Source: DATAQC01 sp051001215
Lineage (GTDB): Bacteria > Actinomycetota > Acidimicrobiia > Acidimicrobiales > AC-14
Direction: 5' to 3'
Assembly: GCA_051001215.1 (NCBI GenBank)
Contig: JBPCNP010000082.1
Location: forward strand, 1 to 21,952
DNA: 21,952 bases
In this document: piece after piece, positions 20,970 to 21,952 of the stretch
Layout: each line of letters begins with the position of its first letter
How positions within the stretch are numbered: the stretch's first letter is position 1
Translations under genes and position numbers: made by a program
Notes under the pieces: model-generated
Databases searched by the model: none
The model's input: the letters and a program-made list of their open reading frames with translations, nothing else
What the model was told of the DNA's origin: nothing

Positions 20970-21952
20970 ATGGCGAGTCTCGACCCGCCGGCGGCGGAAC
21001 GAGGGACGGGACGACCGCAGGTCGGGGACGAGACGCCCGCAGCGCCGGCCGTCAGTGTCTGCATCGTGACGGCCCGCAGACCTGTGCTGCTCGACGCCTG
21101 CCTGGCCAGTCTCCAGGCCCAGGCCAGCCCTCCGACCTTCGAGCTGCTGGTGTGCTGCAACGGTGACGCCGCGGCTGCCGACATTGTGCGAGCGCGCTTC
21201 CCCGATGCCATCGTGGGTGTGGCCGAGCCGACGTCGCCCGCTGCCGCTCGCAACTTCCTCGTGCGCCGAGCACGTGGCGGCCTCTTGTTGTTCCTCGACG
21301 ACGACGTCGTCGCCCACCCCGAACTGTTGTGCCGTCTGGTCGGCCTCGTCGATGCCTGGCCAGAGGCCATGGTCTTCGGGGGGCCCAACGAGACACCGCC
21401 GGGCAGCAGCCGGTTCCAGATGGTGCAAGGAGCGGTCCTCGCCTCCATCGTCGGATCGGGGCCGGTTCGTCGCCGGTACGGTCGTCACCCCGCCGGAGCC
21501 GCTGACCAACGCTTCTTCACCCTGTGCAATCTCGCCGTGCACCGAGAGGTGATGCTGCCGTTCCCTCCCGACCTGGTGTGCGCCGAGGAGAACGTGGTGC
21601 TGTCGGAGTTGAGCCGTCGGGGGTTTGCCATGCGATACGACCCTGGCCTCCTGGTGTTCCACGAGCGCCGTCCCAGCGTATCGACATTCCTCGCCCAGGT
21701 CTTCGGCTACGGGCGGGGGAGAGGACAGTTGCTGCGTCGGGCTCCGCGTACGTTCCGGCCCAGTCATGCCCTGCCGGTGATGTTGGTGGCCTATCTGGCC
21801 CTGGTCCCGGTGTTGGTGCCGGCCGGCTGGCCGTGGTTGGTCCCCCTCGGCGCCTACAGCCTGGCCCTCGTCGCGGCCGGCGCCCCGGTCACTTGGGCCC
21901 TTCTCCCCCCGAACGCAGGGACGACAAATTCCGCCCCCGCCGTGGCACCCCA
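20970..21952 (+). CDS. Family 2 glycosyltransferase with C-terminal membrane helices (3' end outside window)
   Basis: 327 codons are visible and no stop is reached. The GT-A domain starts at about residue 27 (AVSVCIVTARRP). The metal site is DDD at 110-112 in LLLFLDDDVVAHPELL, and a CAEENVVLSEL segment supplies the acidic pair expected near the catalytic base. The usual DDGSTD is replaced by CCNGDA. After the catalytic part, FGYGRGRGQLLRR is followed by at least two hydrophobic segments (ALPVMLVAYLALVPVLV and VPLGAYSLALVAAG), so the enzyme is membrane-bound. It resembles mycofactocin- and exopolysaccharide-type GT2 enzymes, but donor and acceptor are not known. It may belong with the two glycosyltransferases at 5095-6934. 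Confidence 0.9.
   Translation, partial: MASLDPPAAERGTGRPQVGDETPAAPAVSVCIVTARRPVLLDACLASLQAQASPPTFELLVCCNGDAAAADIVRARFPDAIVGVAEPTSPAAARNFLVRRARGGLLLFLDDDVVAHPELLCRLVGLVDAWPEAMVFGGPNETPPGSSRFQMVQGAVLASIVGSGPVRRRYGRHPAGAADQRFFTLCNLAVHREVMLPFPPDLVCAEENVVLSELSRRGFAMRYDPGLLVFHERRPSVSTFLAQVFGYGRGRGQLLRRAPRTFRPSHALPVMLVAYLALVPVLVPAGWPWLVPLGAYSLALVAAGAPVTWALLPPNAGTTNSAPAVAP

Noticed and set aside
20850..21767. A 305-codon open frame on the minus strand opposite the third glycosyltransferase
   Set aside because: The plus-strand frame has GT2 motifs and a promoter-like hexamer; the antisense frame shows neither a family nor a start signal.
1..21952. CRISPR arrays, insertion sequences, tRNA/rRNA genes, attachment sites or phage genes
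   Set aside because: No regularly spaced repeats, transposase motifs, cloverleaf sequences or integrase motifs were seen on either strand; the tandem repeats present are short and isolated.

Overview
The window is visibly GC-rich and codes densely on both strands. Its gene content is that of a high-GC actinobacterium: a hpt-tilS-zinc metalloprotease order like that of mycobacteria, a SigR/RsrA-type sigma/anti-sigma pair, many GTG starts, and many start codons placed 6-9 bases after a TANNNT hexamer, which is the mark of leaderless mRNAs. An early-branching class such as Acidimicrobiia fits, but the class is an inference; no rRNA or tRNA gene is present to fix it.

Region 1 (1-5125, minus strand) is housekeeping and stress control. 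Reading in the direction of transcription it holds an ECF sigma factor, an anti-sigma factor with the zinc ligand spacing of RsrA, a 62-residue cysteine/histidine protein behind a perfect GGAAT-N18-GTT promoter, a 46-residue membrane protein, a DUF2342 metalloprotease, tilS, hpt, and the N-terminal part of ftsH, which is cut by the window edge.

Region 2 (5095-11106) looks like a cell-surface glycan locus. Two family 2 glycosyltransferases on the minus strand face a two-gene polysaccharide-type ABC exporter (permease and ATPase), followed by a SnoaL-like protein and a DUF2723 multi-pass membrane protein. A third glycosyltransferase begins at 20970 and runs off the window.

Region 3 (11135-15737) is a putative signalling and transport module. 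A Ser/Thr protein kinase with an unusual four-helix membrane and extracytoplasmic tail is transcribed away from an ABC ATPase that has lost nearly every catalytic motif except Walker B. The next gene fuses an FHA phosphothreonine-binding domain to an ABC-2-type permease. The arrangement recalls PknF/Rv1747 of Mycobacterium tuberculosis, but it is split and its ATPase appears dead.

Region 4 (15887-19961) is a putative redox module. A stand-alone cyclic-nucleotide-binding domain lies 8 bases before a 921-residue protein that joins a NapH/NosR-like membrane 4Fe-4S part, an atypical 2Fe-2S ferredoxin domain and an FAD/NAD(P) oxidoreductase. A double-cupin lipoprotein follows. A convergent MBL-fold hydrolase, probably started at CTG, lies beyond.

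Regions 3 and 4 are the best candidates for little-described systems. No CRISPR array, insertion sequence, prophage gene or RNA gene was seen. No gene-free stretch exceeds about 180 bases.
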